Counted from the first letter of the stretch, positions 45,895-54,802 are shown. The stretch is DNA of 64,000 bases from Serratia proteamaculans (GCF_013337185.1 NZ_SWDE01000002.1:248001-312000), one strand, 5' to 3'. Program-made: numbers and translations. The notes: generated by a model not told the origin, from the letters alone.

Positions 45895-45918
45895 CACTTT
45901 GATACAAAATGACACATT
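45895..45918 (-). repeat. Right inverted repeat of the fimbrial invertible element (IRR)
   Basis: Contains CACTTTGATACAAAATG, the exact reverse complement of the 17-bp core of the left repeat, plus five of the seven outer bases. Confidence 0.9.
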
Positions 45919-45956
45919 TTTATTAAGGTAACCTACTGATTAATAATAACTTCCTG

Positions 45957-46553
45957 TTATTCCGCTTTCACTCTTGCCCTTAAATTTCTCGCCGCATTTC
46001 GGCTCCAAATCTCATTGAATCGCTGCGAATTGCTGGCGGTGTAGATCACCGTATGATTGATATTACGGTGGCCCAGATAATCCTGTATCAGCCGCGTATC
46101 TGCCCCCAAATCGGCCAGTGCAAACCCGCAGGCATGGCGTAGCATGTGCGGATGAGCGGTTACATCCACCCCGGCCAATCGGCCAAGACGTTTGAGCAGG
46201 CTGTACACTGCCTGCCTGCAAAGCGGCCCGCCCTTTTGCGACAAGAACAGCCAGGGGGCTGCGCGGTCGTCCAGGGTAAATCGGTGCGCCAGCCAGGCAT
46301 GCAGATAGGGCAACTCCTCCGGCGTTAAAGGGTGGGTAGTGGAAAACCCGTTTTTAAGTCGCCGGACATAGACGATACCGGCCTCCAGATTAATGTCTGA
46401 CAGCGTCAGACGAACCAGTTCACTGACCCGAAACCCGTGAATAAAACACATTTTTAACAGGCAGGCATCGCGTTGCGGATGTCGCCCTCGTGCTGCGGCG
46501 CGCAAGATTTTTTCAATCTCATTGCGGGTTAAATATTTACGTTGCTTCACCAT
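45957..46553 (-). CDS. Fimbrial phase-switch tyrosine recombinase (FimB/FimE/MrpI type)
   Basis: A 198-residue minimal tyrosine recombinase, the size of FimB (200). Catalytic residues are complete: Arg42 (IHGFRVSEL), Lys67 (RRLKNG), His136 and Arg139 (HPHMLRHACG), His162 (LGHRNI) and the nucleophile Tyr171 (NHTVIYTAS). The gene lies 38 bp beyond the right inverted repeat and is transcribed toward the element, so it should invert it. Only one recombinase is present, as in Proteus (mrpI), not a fimB-fimE pair. When the switch is OFF, its 3' end faces antisense transcription from the element. Confidence 0.94.
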   Translation of the reverse strand: MVKQRKYLTRNEIEKILRAAARGRHPQRDACLLKMCFIHGFRVSELVRLTLSDINLEAGIVYVRRLKNGFSTTHPLTPEELPYLHAWLAHRFTLDDRAAPWLFLSQKGGPLCRQAVYSLLKRLGRLAGVDVTAHPHMLRHACGFALADLGADTRLIQDYLGHRNINHTVIYTASNSQRFNEIWSRNAARNLRARVKAE

Positions 46554-46898
46554 AGCCTCACTTTACTAAACAGATTTATCTTCTCCTATATTGATGCCGA
46601 GCAGACAGTCTGACCGTAGGTCGCCTTCCCCCGCTCGCCGGGAGCATCCCGCGCCCACGCTATTACCATAGCCTAAGCGCCATCGGAAAATGTAATGAAA
46701 ACGAAATAAAAATCTGAGGGTTATGGCAGGAAACAGTTCAATTTCGCTGCAGGATCCTTGCCGCCACAGGGCGTCAGGCTCAACCTTGCAGCTTCTGATC
46801 TACGGCGAAATTTTTAACTTTTACTCATCAGGGCGTTGATGATCGCGCTGCTAATCTGTTACAACAGCGGCTCTTATTCCCCAGTAATTACCACTCTT
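46554..46898. other. Intergenic region between recombinase and yneE
   Basis: 345 bp between divergent genes, which should carry the recombinase and yneE promoters. I see no clear -35/-10 pair, operator or RNA. Confidence 0.45.
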
Positions 46899-47816
46899 AT
46901 GATTGTCAGACCTCAGCAACACTGGTTCAGACGGCTTTTCGTTTGGCACGGTTCGGTGCTCTCCAAAATTCTGTTTCGCCTTAGCCTTAACGTGGCGATG
47001 TCGATTGTCGCGGTGCTGTGTTTTCAGTGGTACGAACACCTGGGCGTCAAACTTACCCTGGCCCCGTTCAGCCTGCTGGGCGTGGCGATCGCTATCTTTC
47101 TCGGCTTTCGCAACAGCGTCAGCTATGCGCGTTTCACCGAGGCGCGGTTACTGTGGGGCGGGTTGTTAATTGTCCAACGTTCGCTGCTGCGGCAGATTAA
47201 AAGCCTGCTGCCGCAACAAGAGCAGGCGGCGCGTGAATTTGCCGCCCTGTTGATGGCCTTTAGCTACTGTCTGAAACACCAACTGCGCGGCAGCGATATC
47301 ACCGAGGATCTGCAGCGCCTGCTGCCCAATGCCGACCTGCAGGCCATTAAAAACAGCGTCTCCCCCTGCAACCGACTGTTGTTGATGATGGGCCAATGGA
47401 TCGGTGAGAAGCGGCAATCGGCTCAGTTGTCAGACGTACTTTTTCATAGCATCGATCAAAATCTCAACCGGCTATCCGAGATCCTCGGTGGCTGCGAACG
47501 CATTGCCAATACGCCGATCCCCTTTGCCTACAGCCTGATCGTTCACCGTACCGTCTATCTGTTCTGCACCCTGCTGCCTTTTGCGCTGGTGCCGGACCTG
47601 CACTATATGACGCCGCTGGTTTCGGTATTTATTTCCTACACCTTTATCTCGCTGGATTCCCTGGCTGAAGAACTGGAAGATCCGTTCGGCACCGCGGCCA
47701 ACGATCTGCCGCTCAATGCCATGTGCAATGCGATTGAGATCAACCTGCGCGAAATGAATGACGAGACGGATTTACCCGTCGCCACCCGGCCGGACAGCCG
47801 TTACCAACTCAGCTAA
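46899..47816 (+). CDS. yneE: Bestrophin-like inner-membrane channel (YneE/UPF0187)
   Basis: A 305-residue protein, like E. coli YneE (304). The start at 46899 gives MIVRPQQHWFRRLFVWHGSV, which aligns with the E. coli N-terminus; the frame runs 21 codons further upstream without similarity. Family motifs are ISLL-like LLGVAIAIFLGFRNSVSYAR, IPFAYSLIVHRTVYLFC and DPFGTAANDLPL. Bacterial bestrophins form pentameric ion channels (KpBest is cation-selective). Convergent with nac, 16 bp apart. Confidence 0.9.
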   Translation: MIVRPQQHWFRRLFVWHGSVLSKILFRLSLNVAMSIVAVLCFQWYEHLGVKLTLAPFSLLGVAIAIFLGFRNSVSYARFTEARLLWGGLLIVQRSLLRQIKSLLPQQEQAAREFAALLMAFSYCLKHQLRGSDITEDLQRLLPNADLQAIKNSVSPCNRLLLMMGQWIGEKRQSAQLSDVLFHSIDQNLNRLSEILGGCERIANTPIPFAYSLIVHRTVYLFCTLLPFALVPDLHYMTPLVSVFISYTFISLDSLAEELEDPFGTAANDLPLNAMCNAIEINLREMNDETDLPVATRPDSRYQLS

Positions 47817-47832
47817 TCGAATCTGATCCGAT

Positions 47833-48756
47833 TTATTGCACCAATGCCAGCACGCGTTTTTCCTGACTGCGGCTGGCAGCAATGGACAGCAGGATCTCCT
47901 TCACCACCAGCGCCGGGGCCGACAGAGATTGCTGGCCGGAAATGCACAGCGAAAGCGGCACGTTCAAGGAAGGGACATTGATACGCGCCATCCATGCCTT
48001 GGCCGGACCAATCATCGCGCGCGCCACCGACTCTGGCAAAATGGTGGCCCCCAAGCCACTGGCAATGGCCGCACTCAAGGTGCCAGGCGATTCAATTTCA
48101 CCAATCACGTTGGCCGTTAACTTGCGTATTGCCATGGCTTCATCCACCTGGCTGCGCACCACGTCCCCCTCACGCGGCAGGAATAAATTCAGCCGTGCAA
48201 CGTCCAGCAGCTCAACGCTGTTGCCAGGGTTTGGCACCGCACGCGTCGCCACCAGATAGAGATCTTCGCGCATTAACGCCGTGGCCTGTAAACCCGCGGG
48301 CATTTTAGCGCCGTAGATCACCGCCATATCCAGGTTCTGGTTGGCGACCTGGCCGGCCAGTGTCGAGCCAATGTTCTCATTCAAACTGAGCAAAATACCC
48401 GGATGTTGATCGCGTACCGCCTGCAACAGCGGCAACGCCAATTGTGATGCCAGGCTGCCCGGCGCCAGCCCGACAGAAACCTGCCCGCTTATCGCCTGCC
48501 CGGCACTATTGACCGCGCTTTGCGCCTGTTCACACTGGCGCAAAATGGTCTGGGCATGAGCATAGAGAATATTACCGGCTTCGGTAGGCTGTACCCCGCG
48601 CTTGGTGCGGATCAGCAACTGCTGTTTCAGTTCCCCTTCCAGCGTCGCCAATTGTTGGCTGAGGGCCGGTTGGGCGATATGCAGCACTTCTGCCGCCTGG
48701 GTCAGGCTGCCGATGTCGACGATTTTCACGAAATACTTAAGACGTCTGAAATTCAT
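47833..48756 (-). CDS. nac: Nitrogen assimilation control regulator Nac
   Basis: A 307-residue LysR-type regulator (E. coli Nac 305). Its first 60 residues, from MNFRRLKYFVKIVDIGSLTQ through ALSQQLATLEGELKQQLL, are nearly identical to E. coli Nac. Nac couples the NtrC system to sigma-70 promoters under nitrogen limitation. GGAGG precedes the ATG at 48756; the open frame continues 96 codons upstream but that part is not Nac. A sigma-54 promoter lies 43 bases upstream of the start, as expected. Confidence 0.96.
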   Translation of the reverse strand: MNFRRLKYFVKIVDIGSLTQAAEVLHIAQPALSQQLATLEGELKQQLLIRTKRGVQPTEAGNILYAHAQTILRQCEQAQSAVNSAGQAISGQVSVGLAPGSLASQLALPLLQAVRDQHPGILLSLNENIGSTLAGQVANQNLDMAVIYGAKMPAGLQATALMREDLYLVATRAVPNPGNSVELLDVARLNLFLPREGDVVRSQVDEAMAIRKLTANVIGEIESPGTLSAAIASGLGATILPESVARAMIGPAKAWMARINVPSLNVPLSLCISGQQSLSAPALVVKEILLSIAASRSQEKRVLALVQ

Positions 48757-48798
48757 ATTGCCTCCGTCATGCCACTTGGCTGGGTTGAGATAAACCAG

Positions 48799-48814
48799 AG
48801 CAAGATCCGGGCCA
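48799..48814 (-). promoter_or_regulatory. Sigma-54 promoter of nac
   Basis: On the minus strand TGGCCCGGATCTTGCT matches the sigma-54 consensus (TGGCACG-N4-TTGCW) at every fixed base but one. The GG and GC elements are ten bases apart. Transcription should begin near 48788. I could not identify a convincing pair of NtrC sites upstream. Confidence 0.8.
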
Positions 48815-49057
48815 GACAGACGGAATAAGAGAAAGCATTCGCTAATTGACCGAAAAATAAGAAAAAATGATATTGGAGTCGGCAATAACGTCCCGCTCAC
48901 CGGCGGAGAACCCCCAAAACCTGCACCAGCATAAAGCATGATGGCGAGGGTAAGTGGCAGGTCGTGAACCACTGCGCAGCAGTGCAGCAATAAAAGCCAT
49001 AAAAAGCAGCAGGTTGAATAATCTTGCAGCAAACGAAACATCAAGGCGTTTTCTGAC

Positions 49058-49086
49058 TTTACAAGCCTGAGCCACCCCGTTATTAT
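49058..49086 (+). promoter_or_regulatory. Promoter of the second tRNA-Asn gene
   Basis: TTTACA (49058-49063), 17 bp, TATTAT (49081-49086), then a CGCCCC discriminator, the same arrangement as at the first tRNA-Asn gene. Confidence 0.8.
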
Positions 49087-49104
49087 TCGCCCCGTTCACA
49101 CGAT

Positions 49105-49180
49105 TCCTCTGTAGTTCAGTCGGTAGAACGGCGGACTGTTAATCCGTATGTCACTGGTTCGAGTCCAGTCAGAGGAGCCA
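49105..49180 (+). tRNA. tRNA-Asn (anticodon GTT), second copy
   Basis: All 76 bases are identical to the gene at 12276-12351, and the same direction. The GCCCCGTTCA discriminator region before it is also shared, with small differences. The 222 bp after it hold no gene; an inverted pair CCACAGA / TCTGTGG at 49319-49352 is of unknown meaning. Confidence 0.97.
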
Positions 49181-49402
49181 ACTTCTTGTTTTCATGCCGC
49201 TTTGCGAATCCCTTCGTCATTCAAATTCAATAGTACGCCATGGTCATCTTTTTCAGATTGCCGCTGCAACTGCCCCCTATTATCCGGTTCCTTAATTTCT
49301 CAGTCGATACTGGAAAAACCACAGACCATTTCCCAATGACAACGATCTGTGGTGAGACTAAGTGACAAGCACGCGGTTCATTCATTCTCGCCAGAAACAG
49401 AC

Positions 49403-52400
49403 CTAGCTGGATGCGGGCCTTTCACTGTGCGGCTGATTGTCAGGCCGTATCCTGAACCAGATGGCATACATTGCCGGCAGAAAGACCAGCGTGATGATGG
49501 TGCCACCAAAGGTTCCGCCAATCAGGGTATAGGCCAGCGTTCCCCAGAACACCGAATGCGTCAGCGGGATAAACGCCAGAATGGCGGCCATTGCGGTGAG
49601 CAACACCGGTCTGGCTCGCTGCACCGTCGCCTCCACAACCGCATGGAATGGTGCCAACCCTTCCTGTTCGTTGTGATGGATCTGCCCTATCAGGATCAAG
49701 GTGTTACGCATCAGGATCCCCGATAACGCAATTAATCCTACCAGCGCATTGATGCCAAACGGCTGGTTGAAGAGCAGCAGCGTGGGCACTACCCCAATCA
49801 GCCCCAGTGGCGCGGTAAGGAATACCATTACCATCGCCGACATCGATCGCACCTGCAGGATAATAATCAACAGCGTCATGGCAATCATGATAGGGAACAG
49901 CGGTGCCATCGCCTGGGTCGCTTTGCCGGATTCTTCAATAGAACCCGCCTGCTCGATGCGGTATCCGGCCGGAAGCGTATCAATGACCGGCTGCAACGCC
50001 TTGATGATTGCCGTGGAGACATCCGGCGGCTGCAGATTTTCGGCAATGTCTCCCCGCACGGTAATGGTCGGGGTGCGATCGCGACGACGCAGAACAGGAT
50101 CTTCCATTTGCACTTCAACCTTGCCAATCTGAGATAGCGGAATGCGCTGGCCGGAAGACCCTACCAAGGTAAAGCCGGCTATTTTTGCCGGATCAAGCCG
50201 GATATCTCCCGCCGCGCGCCCCATGACCTGCACCGAACGGATATCTTCACGCACCGAGGTGATCGGAACGCCTGAAAGCAGGAACTGAAGCTGCTGCGCG
50301 ACCGCATTCGATGTCAGCCCTACCGCCTGCAGGCGGTCCTGATTGAGCGTGAAATGCAGTGCCGGCACCCGCGGCCCCCAGTCGGTGTTGACGGTCCTCA
50401 TCATCGGGCTGGCCTGCATCACCCTTTCTACCTTGTCTGCAATTTCGCGCAGTTTGCTGGCATCCGGCCCCATGACACGGTAAGCCACCGGATAAGGTGA
50501 GTACGGGCCAAACACCAGTTGAGTCACGCGCACGCGCGCTTCAGGTGCCAGGCCGCTGGCTGCCGCTTCACGCAGTCTGAACTTAAGCGCCTCACGCGCT
50601 TCCTGACTGTCCGTCAGCACGACAATTTTCGCAAACGACGGATCGGGCAGCTCTGGCGCCATGGCCAGATAAAAGCGCGGCGATCCCTGCCCGATATAGG
50701 ACGTAATGATTTTTGCCTCTTTCTGCTTTTTCAGCCAGGCTTCGATTTTCGCCGTGGTCGCGCTGGTCTGCTCAATGGCGGTGCCGTAAGGCATCTGGAC
50801 TTCAACCAATACCTCAGGCCGATCGGAAGTGGGGAAAAACTGTTTTTTCACCAGCCCCATGCCGAGAATAGCGACAACAAAAACGGCAATCACGGTAGCG
50901 GCCACTATCCATTTTCGCGCGATAACGCGGGTCAGTACCCGGCGAAAGCGGTTGTAATGGCGGGTGTCGTAAATCGCCGCATGCCCTCCCTCCACCGTTT
51001 TGATTTTCGGTAGCATTTTCACCCCCAGATAAGGCGTAAACACCACCGCCACGACCCAGGAAGCAATCAGGGCAATCCCCACAATCCAAAACATGTTGCT
51101 GGTGTACTCGCCGGCGGTGGACTGGGCGAAACCGTTGGGCATAAAACCGACAGCGGTGACCAGCGTGCCTGCCAGCATCGGAGCGGCCGTGTGGCTCCAG
51201 GCATAGGCTGAGGCTTTGATGCGGTCGTAGCCCTCTTCCATTTTCACCACCATCATTTCGATGGCAATGATGGCATCATCAACCAGCAACCCGAGCGCCA
51301 GGATCAACGACCCCAGGGTAATGCGGTCAAAGTTTTTGCCGGAAGCCTCCATCACCACAAAAACGATAGCCAGCGTCAAGGGCACGGCGGCGGCGACCAC
51401 CACGCCCACGCGCCATCCCATGCTGACAAAGCACACCACCATCACCACCAGCAGCGCGACAAAGAACTTGATCATAAACTCGTCAACGGCAGAGCTGATG
51501 TTGACTGATTGATCGGTGACCTTGGTCAGGTTCATGCCGAGCGGCATGCCCTCATTGATTTTGGCCGTTTCCGCATCCAGCGCCTTCCCCAGATCCAGGC
51601 CGTTCCAGCCGTCACGCATCACGATACCCAGCAGCAGCGCCGGTTCACTCTGGTTGCGGATCAGAAAGGTGGCTGGGTCTTCATAGCCACGCTCAACGGT
51701 TGCCACGTCAGAAAGCTGCAGGGTTCTGCCCTGGACAACAATGGGCGTTTTGCGGATTTTCTCCAGTTTGTCAAAGGCACCGTCAAGGCGGATAAAGACC
51801 TGCGGCCCTTGGGTGTCAATCGAACCTGCGGGCGTCAACACGTTCTGGCTGTTGAGGGCGGAGAAAATATCCTGAGGAGAAATGCCCAGCGTGGCCAGCC
51901 GGTCATGCGAGAACGAGACAAAGATGCGTTCGGCCTGTTCGCCGATGATATTGACCTTCTTGACCCCCGGCACATGCAAAAGACGCTGGCGCAAAGATTC
52001 TGCATCGCGCACCAGCAATCGCTGTGGCTCCCCTTTCGCCTTCAGCGCAAAGAGGGCAAAGGTCACGTCGGAGAATTCATCATTGACCATCGGCCCTATC
52101 ACACCTGCCGGCAGGTTTTTAGCCTCATCACCGAGTTTCTTGCGCGCCTGATAGAATTCCTCCTGCACCTGTGCAGGCGGTGTGCTGTCCTGCAGTGACA
52201 GCATGGTAAAAGCCAGACCGGGACGCGTGTAGGTCTCGCTACGGTCATACCACTTGAGCTCCTGCATACGCTTTTCAAGCGGTTCAGCCACCTGATCCTG
52301 CATTTCCTGCGCGGTGGCACCAGGCCAGGCAGAAATAATCGTCATCTGCTTAACAGTGAAGGGGGGATCTTCGGCCCGCCCCAATTCGAAAAACGACAGA

Positions 52401-52492
52401 ATACCCGCGACCGTAATCAGGAGAATAAGGAACAGTGTGATCGAGCGCTCACGAACGGCAAGCGCAGAAAGATTGAATCGCCCCTCGCTCAT
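49403..52492 (-). CDS. RND-family efflux pump, inner-membrane transporter
   Basis: A 1029-residue AcrB-superfamily transporter with twelve membrane segments and two large periplasmic loops. The first segment is followed by ELGRAEDPPFTVKQM, typical of the TriC/VexF-like branch, not of AcrB. The proton-relay Asp pair is in LGLLVDDAIIAIEMM. The C-terminal half has ALSGILMRNTLILIGQI and EATVQRARPVLLTAMAAIL. Overlaps the adaptor gene by four bases. No outer-membrane channel gene follows, so it probably uses TolC from elsewhere. Substrates unknown. Confidence 0.92.
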   Translation of the reverse strand: MSEGRFNLSALAVRERSITLFLILLITVAGILSFFELGRAEDPPFTVKQMTIISAWPGATAQEMQDQVAEPLEKRMQELKWYDRSETYTRPGLAFTMLSLQDSTPPAQVQEEFYQARKKLGDEAKNLPAGVIGPMVNDEFSDVTFALFALKAKGEPQRLLVRDAESLRQRLLHVPGVKKVNIIGEQAERIFVSFSHDRLATLGISPQDIFSALNSQNVLTPAGSIDTQGPQVFIRLDGAFDKLEKIRKTPIVVQGRTLQLSDVATVERGYEDPATFLIRNQSEPALLLGIVMRDGWNGLDLGKALDAETAKINEGMPLGMNLTKVTDQSVNISSAVDEFMIKFFVALLVVMVVCFVSMGWRVGVVVAAAVPLTLAIVFVVMEASGKNFDRITLGSLILALGLLVDDAIIAIEMMVVKMEEGYDRIKASAYAWSHTAAPMLAGTLVTAVGFMPNGFAQSTAGEYTSNMFWIVGIALIASWVVAVVFTPYLGVKMLPKIKTVEGGHAAIYDTRHYNRFRRVLTRVIARKWIVAATVIAVFVVAILGMGLVKKQFFPTSDRPEVLVEVQMPYGTAIEQTSATTAKIEAWLKKQKEAKIITSYIGQGSPRFYLAMAPELPDPSFAKIVVLTDSQEAREALKFRLREAAASGLAPEARVRVTQLVFGPYSPYPVAYRVMGPDASKLREIADKVERVMQASPMMRTVNTDWGPRVPALHFTLNQDRLQAVGLTSNAVAQQLQFLLSGVPITSVREDIRSVQVMGRAAGDIRLDPAKIAGFTLVGSSGQRIPLSQIGKVEVQMEDPVLRRRDRTPTITVRGDIAENLQPPDVSTAIIKALQPVIDTLPAGYRIEQAGSIEESGKATQAMAPLFPIMIAMTLLIIILQVRSMSAMVMVFLTAPLGLIGVVPTLLLFNQPFGINALVGLIALSGILMRNTLILIGQIHHNEQEGLAPFHAVVEATVQRARPVLLTAMAAILAFIPLTHSVFWGTLAYTLIGGTFGGTIITLVFLPAMYAIWFRIRPDNQPHSERPASS

Positions 52493-53598
52493 GGCCGGCT
52501 CCCGGCGATGCGGGTATCGCTCTGTTCAGCCAGACGTACGGCCTCGCCGTCATGCAGCAGATGCGCCCCCAGAGCGACTATCTGTTCTCCCGGCTTAAGG
52601 GAACCTGTCACCCTTGCAACATCGTCGCCCAATCCCAGCACCTGAACAGGCCGCCATGACACTTTGGCTGACTTACCCGAAATCTCCCAGACACCCGGCC
52701 CTTTGCCAGGATCATAGATTGCAGCCAAAGGCACCTGCATCATCTGGCCCGGTAATTGATCGTCAGTGATATGAAGCGTAACGGTGGATCCCAGAGGCGC
52801 GCTCGCCAGTGCCCCTTCCAGCACATATCTCGCCTCGAAGGTGCGAGTTACCGGATCGGCCGCATCGGAAAGGAGCCGCAGTTTCGCAGGGAGCGACTGT
52901 TTACCGTTACCGTACAACGTTGCCTCGGCCTCGCTTCCGATAGCCGGGCGTAGTGTCTCAGGCAACTGCACAATGGCCTCGCGCTGCCCTGCTCTGGCCA
53001 ACCGGATAACCGGCTGCCCGGCACTGACAACCTGTCCGGGTTCAGCCAGCGTATCCATGACCACGCCGTCGGCGTCGGCCAGCAGCACGGCGTAGCCCGT
53101 CGCATTTTGTGCCACATTCGCCTGTGCCTGTGCAGCACTGAGTTCCGCTTTGGCGGTATCGGCTGCGGCCTTTATCTGATCGTAGGCCGATGCCGACACG
53201 GCCCCCGTAGCAACCAGACTGCGGTAACGCGCCTCATCAGCAGCAGTTTGTCTTGTCCGGGCCCTTGCAGCCGCGACGGCCTGTTGCTGAGCCTGTGCCT
53301 GCAGGCTCAGGTCAACCGGATCCAGACGCATCAATGGCTGGCCGCGTTTAACGGTCTGGCCGGCATCGACCAGACGTTCAAGGATTTTTCCTTGCACTCT
53401 AAAACCGAGGTCGCTTTGAGTTCGGGCGACAACCACGCCGGTAAATGCGCGGGAAGCATCGACAGCACTCACCACGGTCGCAGACCTTACCAGAGGAGGC
53501 TGAGTACGGGGATCTTCGGTGCTGGAGGAGTCACCGCAGGCCACAAGGGCAAGCGGCAACAGACAAACAGCAAGGGTGGCAGGATTAAGCCTGAGCAT
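52489..53598 (-). CDS. RND efflux periplasmic adaptor (membrane fusion protein)
   Basis: A 369-residue lipoprotein (lipobox ALVACG near residue 21). The lipoyl half-motifs FRVQGKILERLVDAGQTVKR and AEPGQVVSAGQPVIRL surround a helical hairpin (about residues 105-165, Ala/Gln rich). Beta-barrel and membrane-proximal domains follow (GLGDDVARVTGSLKPGEQIV). It bridges the pump to an outer-membrane channel. The promoter is overlapped by a TetR-type operator. Confidence 0.92.
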   Translation of the reverse strand: MLRLNPATLAVCLLPLALVACGDSSSTEDPRTQPPLVRSATVVSAVDASRAFTGVVVARTQSDLGFRVQGKILERLVDAGQTVKRGQPLMRLDPVDLSLQAQAQQQAVAAARARTRQTAADEARYRSLVATGAVSASAYDQIKAAADTAKAELSAAQAQANVAQNATGYAVLLADADGVVMDTLAEPGQVVSAGQPVIRLARAGQREAIVQLPETLRPAIGSEAEATLYGNGKQSLPAKLRLLSDAADPVTRTFEARYVLEGALASAPLGSTVTLHITDDQLPGQMMQVPLAAIYDPGKGPGVWEISGKSAKVSWRPVQVLGLGDDVARVTGSLKPGEQIVALGAHLLHDGEAVRLAEQSDTRIAGSRP

Positions 53599-53634
53599 GG
53601 GTTACCTTAATTAATTTGGCAGGGCAGTAACCGC

Positions 53635-53663
53635 ATTCTCAGACTAGTGACCAAAATTGTCAA
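53635..53663 (-). promoter_or_regulatory. Promoter of the RND efflux operon
   Basis: On the minus strand TTGACA (53663-53658), 17 bp, GAGAAT (53640-53635). The -35 lies inside the operator at 53647-53670. Confidence 0.65.
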
Positions 53664-53670
53664 TAGTCAC
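53647..53670. promoter_or_regulatory. Probable TetR-type operator A (efflux operon)
   Basis: GTGAC-N14-GTCAC. The same arms, spacing and flanking CA / CACCNCTCAG bases occur at 54327-54350. It covers the -35 of the efflux promoter. Confidence 0.65.
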
Positions 53671-53673
53671 CAC

Positions 53674-54288
53674 TCAGGGTGATAAACTTCTCAGTATCAG
53701 CGAGGACAGCAGCGCAGCCGCCGCAGATGCCGTTTCCAGATTGTATTGCAGCTGAACCGGATTGATGTAAGGCCGCATGACCAGATATATCGCATGTGCA
53801 GCCTCATCCAGCGGCGTTTTCCGTTCAAACTCCCCCGCCTGCCGCCCTTCTACAATGATTTGCTCAATCAGTTGTCGCAACCGTCCTTCATGGGCCTCTG
53901 CCGAAGGCCACTTGTCACGCGCAGCGACGGCAGCAATGTCATAAAGCTTGCGATCGTGAAAAAACAAATCACTGCCGGCTTCAGTCAGCGCTCTGAATAA
54001 ACGCCGCAATTTTTCGGAGGCCGACGGTGCATCTGCAATTGCTGAATTGACAATCGCCATAATCATCGCCAACCGATTGGCACAGATCACCTCGCCGATC
54101 GCCTGCTTGGAATCGAAAAACTTATAGATATAAGATTTTGAAAATCCTATTGATTTAGCCAGTTCCGACACGGTGGTTTTCTCATAACCAAAATGCCCGA
54201 AATGCTCTGTGGCAGCTTCGACGACCTGATCGCGGACGCTGTGATCCGAGGGGCCCCTGAGGGGATGTTCATTTATATGTTTAGTCAT
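53674..54288 (-). CDS. TetR/AcrR-family repressor of the efflux operon
   Basis: A 204-residue regulator with an N-terminal TetR HTH (about residues 20-65: VEAATEHFGHFGYEKTTVSE, then LAKSIGFSKSYIYKFFDSKQ) and a helical ligand domain. It sits directly upstream of the adaptor gene on the same strand. Matching inverted repeats before its own gene and before the efflux operon suggest it represses both. Confidence 0.9.
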   Translation of the reverse strand: MTKHINEHPLRGPSDHSVRDQVVEAATEHFGHFGYEKTTVSELAKSIGFSKSYIYKFFDSKQAIGEVICANRLAMIMAIVNSAIADAPSASEKLRRLFRALTEAGSDLFFHDRKLYDIAAVAARDKWPSAEAHEGRLRQLIEQIIVEGRQAGEFERKTPLDEAAHAIYLVMRPYINPVQLQYNLETASAAAALLSSLILRSLSP

Positions 54289-54326
54289 TTTTCCAGCTTA
54301 GCTCAATGAGCCCTGATTGACAACGA

Positions 54327-54350
54327 GTGACCATTCGGTAATTAAGTCAC
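54327..54350. promoter_or_regulatory. Probable TetR-type operator B (tetR gene)
   Basis: GTGAC-N14-GTCAC, 38 bp upstream of the tetR start, with the same geometry as operator A. Confidence 0.65.
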
Positions 54351-54802
54351 CGCTCAGAATTGATCCAGAGAATATCAAAGCTCCCCCTAAACAAGACAGA
54401 ATACGGGCCATATAGGGTTACAAGATACCTCAGATGACCGATATCACGGAAAGAACCAAACCATTCCGCTCACTCTCTTGTCTCGTCAGCCACCCTATTT
54501 AATTCATGATTTACTCTTAAAGATAAAAATTAAAATCAAGTATCCCTTCTACTCTCAATCAACCCCAGTCATCACCAACCCCCAACACACATCAGCAAAT
54601 TAATAATTATATTAATGGCCAGCCCCATAAATAGAGCATTCCTTGAACAGTGACTTTGGACACACAAAACAACATTAAAGTTAAAATTATGTATCACTTT
54701 GTTGATTTTATGTAGCAAGCTAACTGAACTCTCACGGCAGGCTCGCCCTCCCTGAGCGAACAAACCACCGCCGCGATCACCACGAGTTAACGAGGAAACT
54801 GC
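54351..54802. other. AT-rich intergenic region before the penicillin acylase gene
   Basis: About 450 bp of AT-rich DNA between the divergent tetR and pac genes. I see no RNA gene or clear promoter. Short ORFs here lack ribosome-binding sites and are probably chance. Confidence 0.45.

Larger units (their letters stand above)
45611..45918. other. Invertible promoter element (fim switch), apparently in OFF orientation
   Basis: Two 24-bp inverted repeats bound 260 bp of AT-rich DNA between the major pilin gene and a FimB/MrpI-type recombinase. The size is close to E. coli fimS and the Proteus mrp element. The best internal promoter (45861-45889) points right, away from the pilins and antisense to the recombinase. 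Inversion would place it about 165 bases before the pilin start, reading into the operon. Extra TGACACATT copies beside both repeats could be recombinase or accessory binding sites. Confidence 0.85.

Noticed and set aside
45957..46553. Phage or island integrase for the 37-kb region between the tRNA-Asn genes
   Set aside because: The protein is the short FimB/MrpI type beside its own inverted-repeat element and is not adjacent to either tRNA gene.
48930..49000. NtrC enhancer boxes upstream of nac
   Set aside because: CACTGC-GCA-GCAGTG is an inverted repeat but does not have the GCAC/GTGC arms and spacing of NtrC sites.
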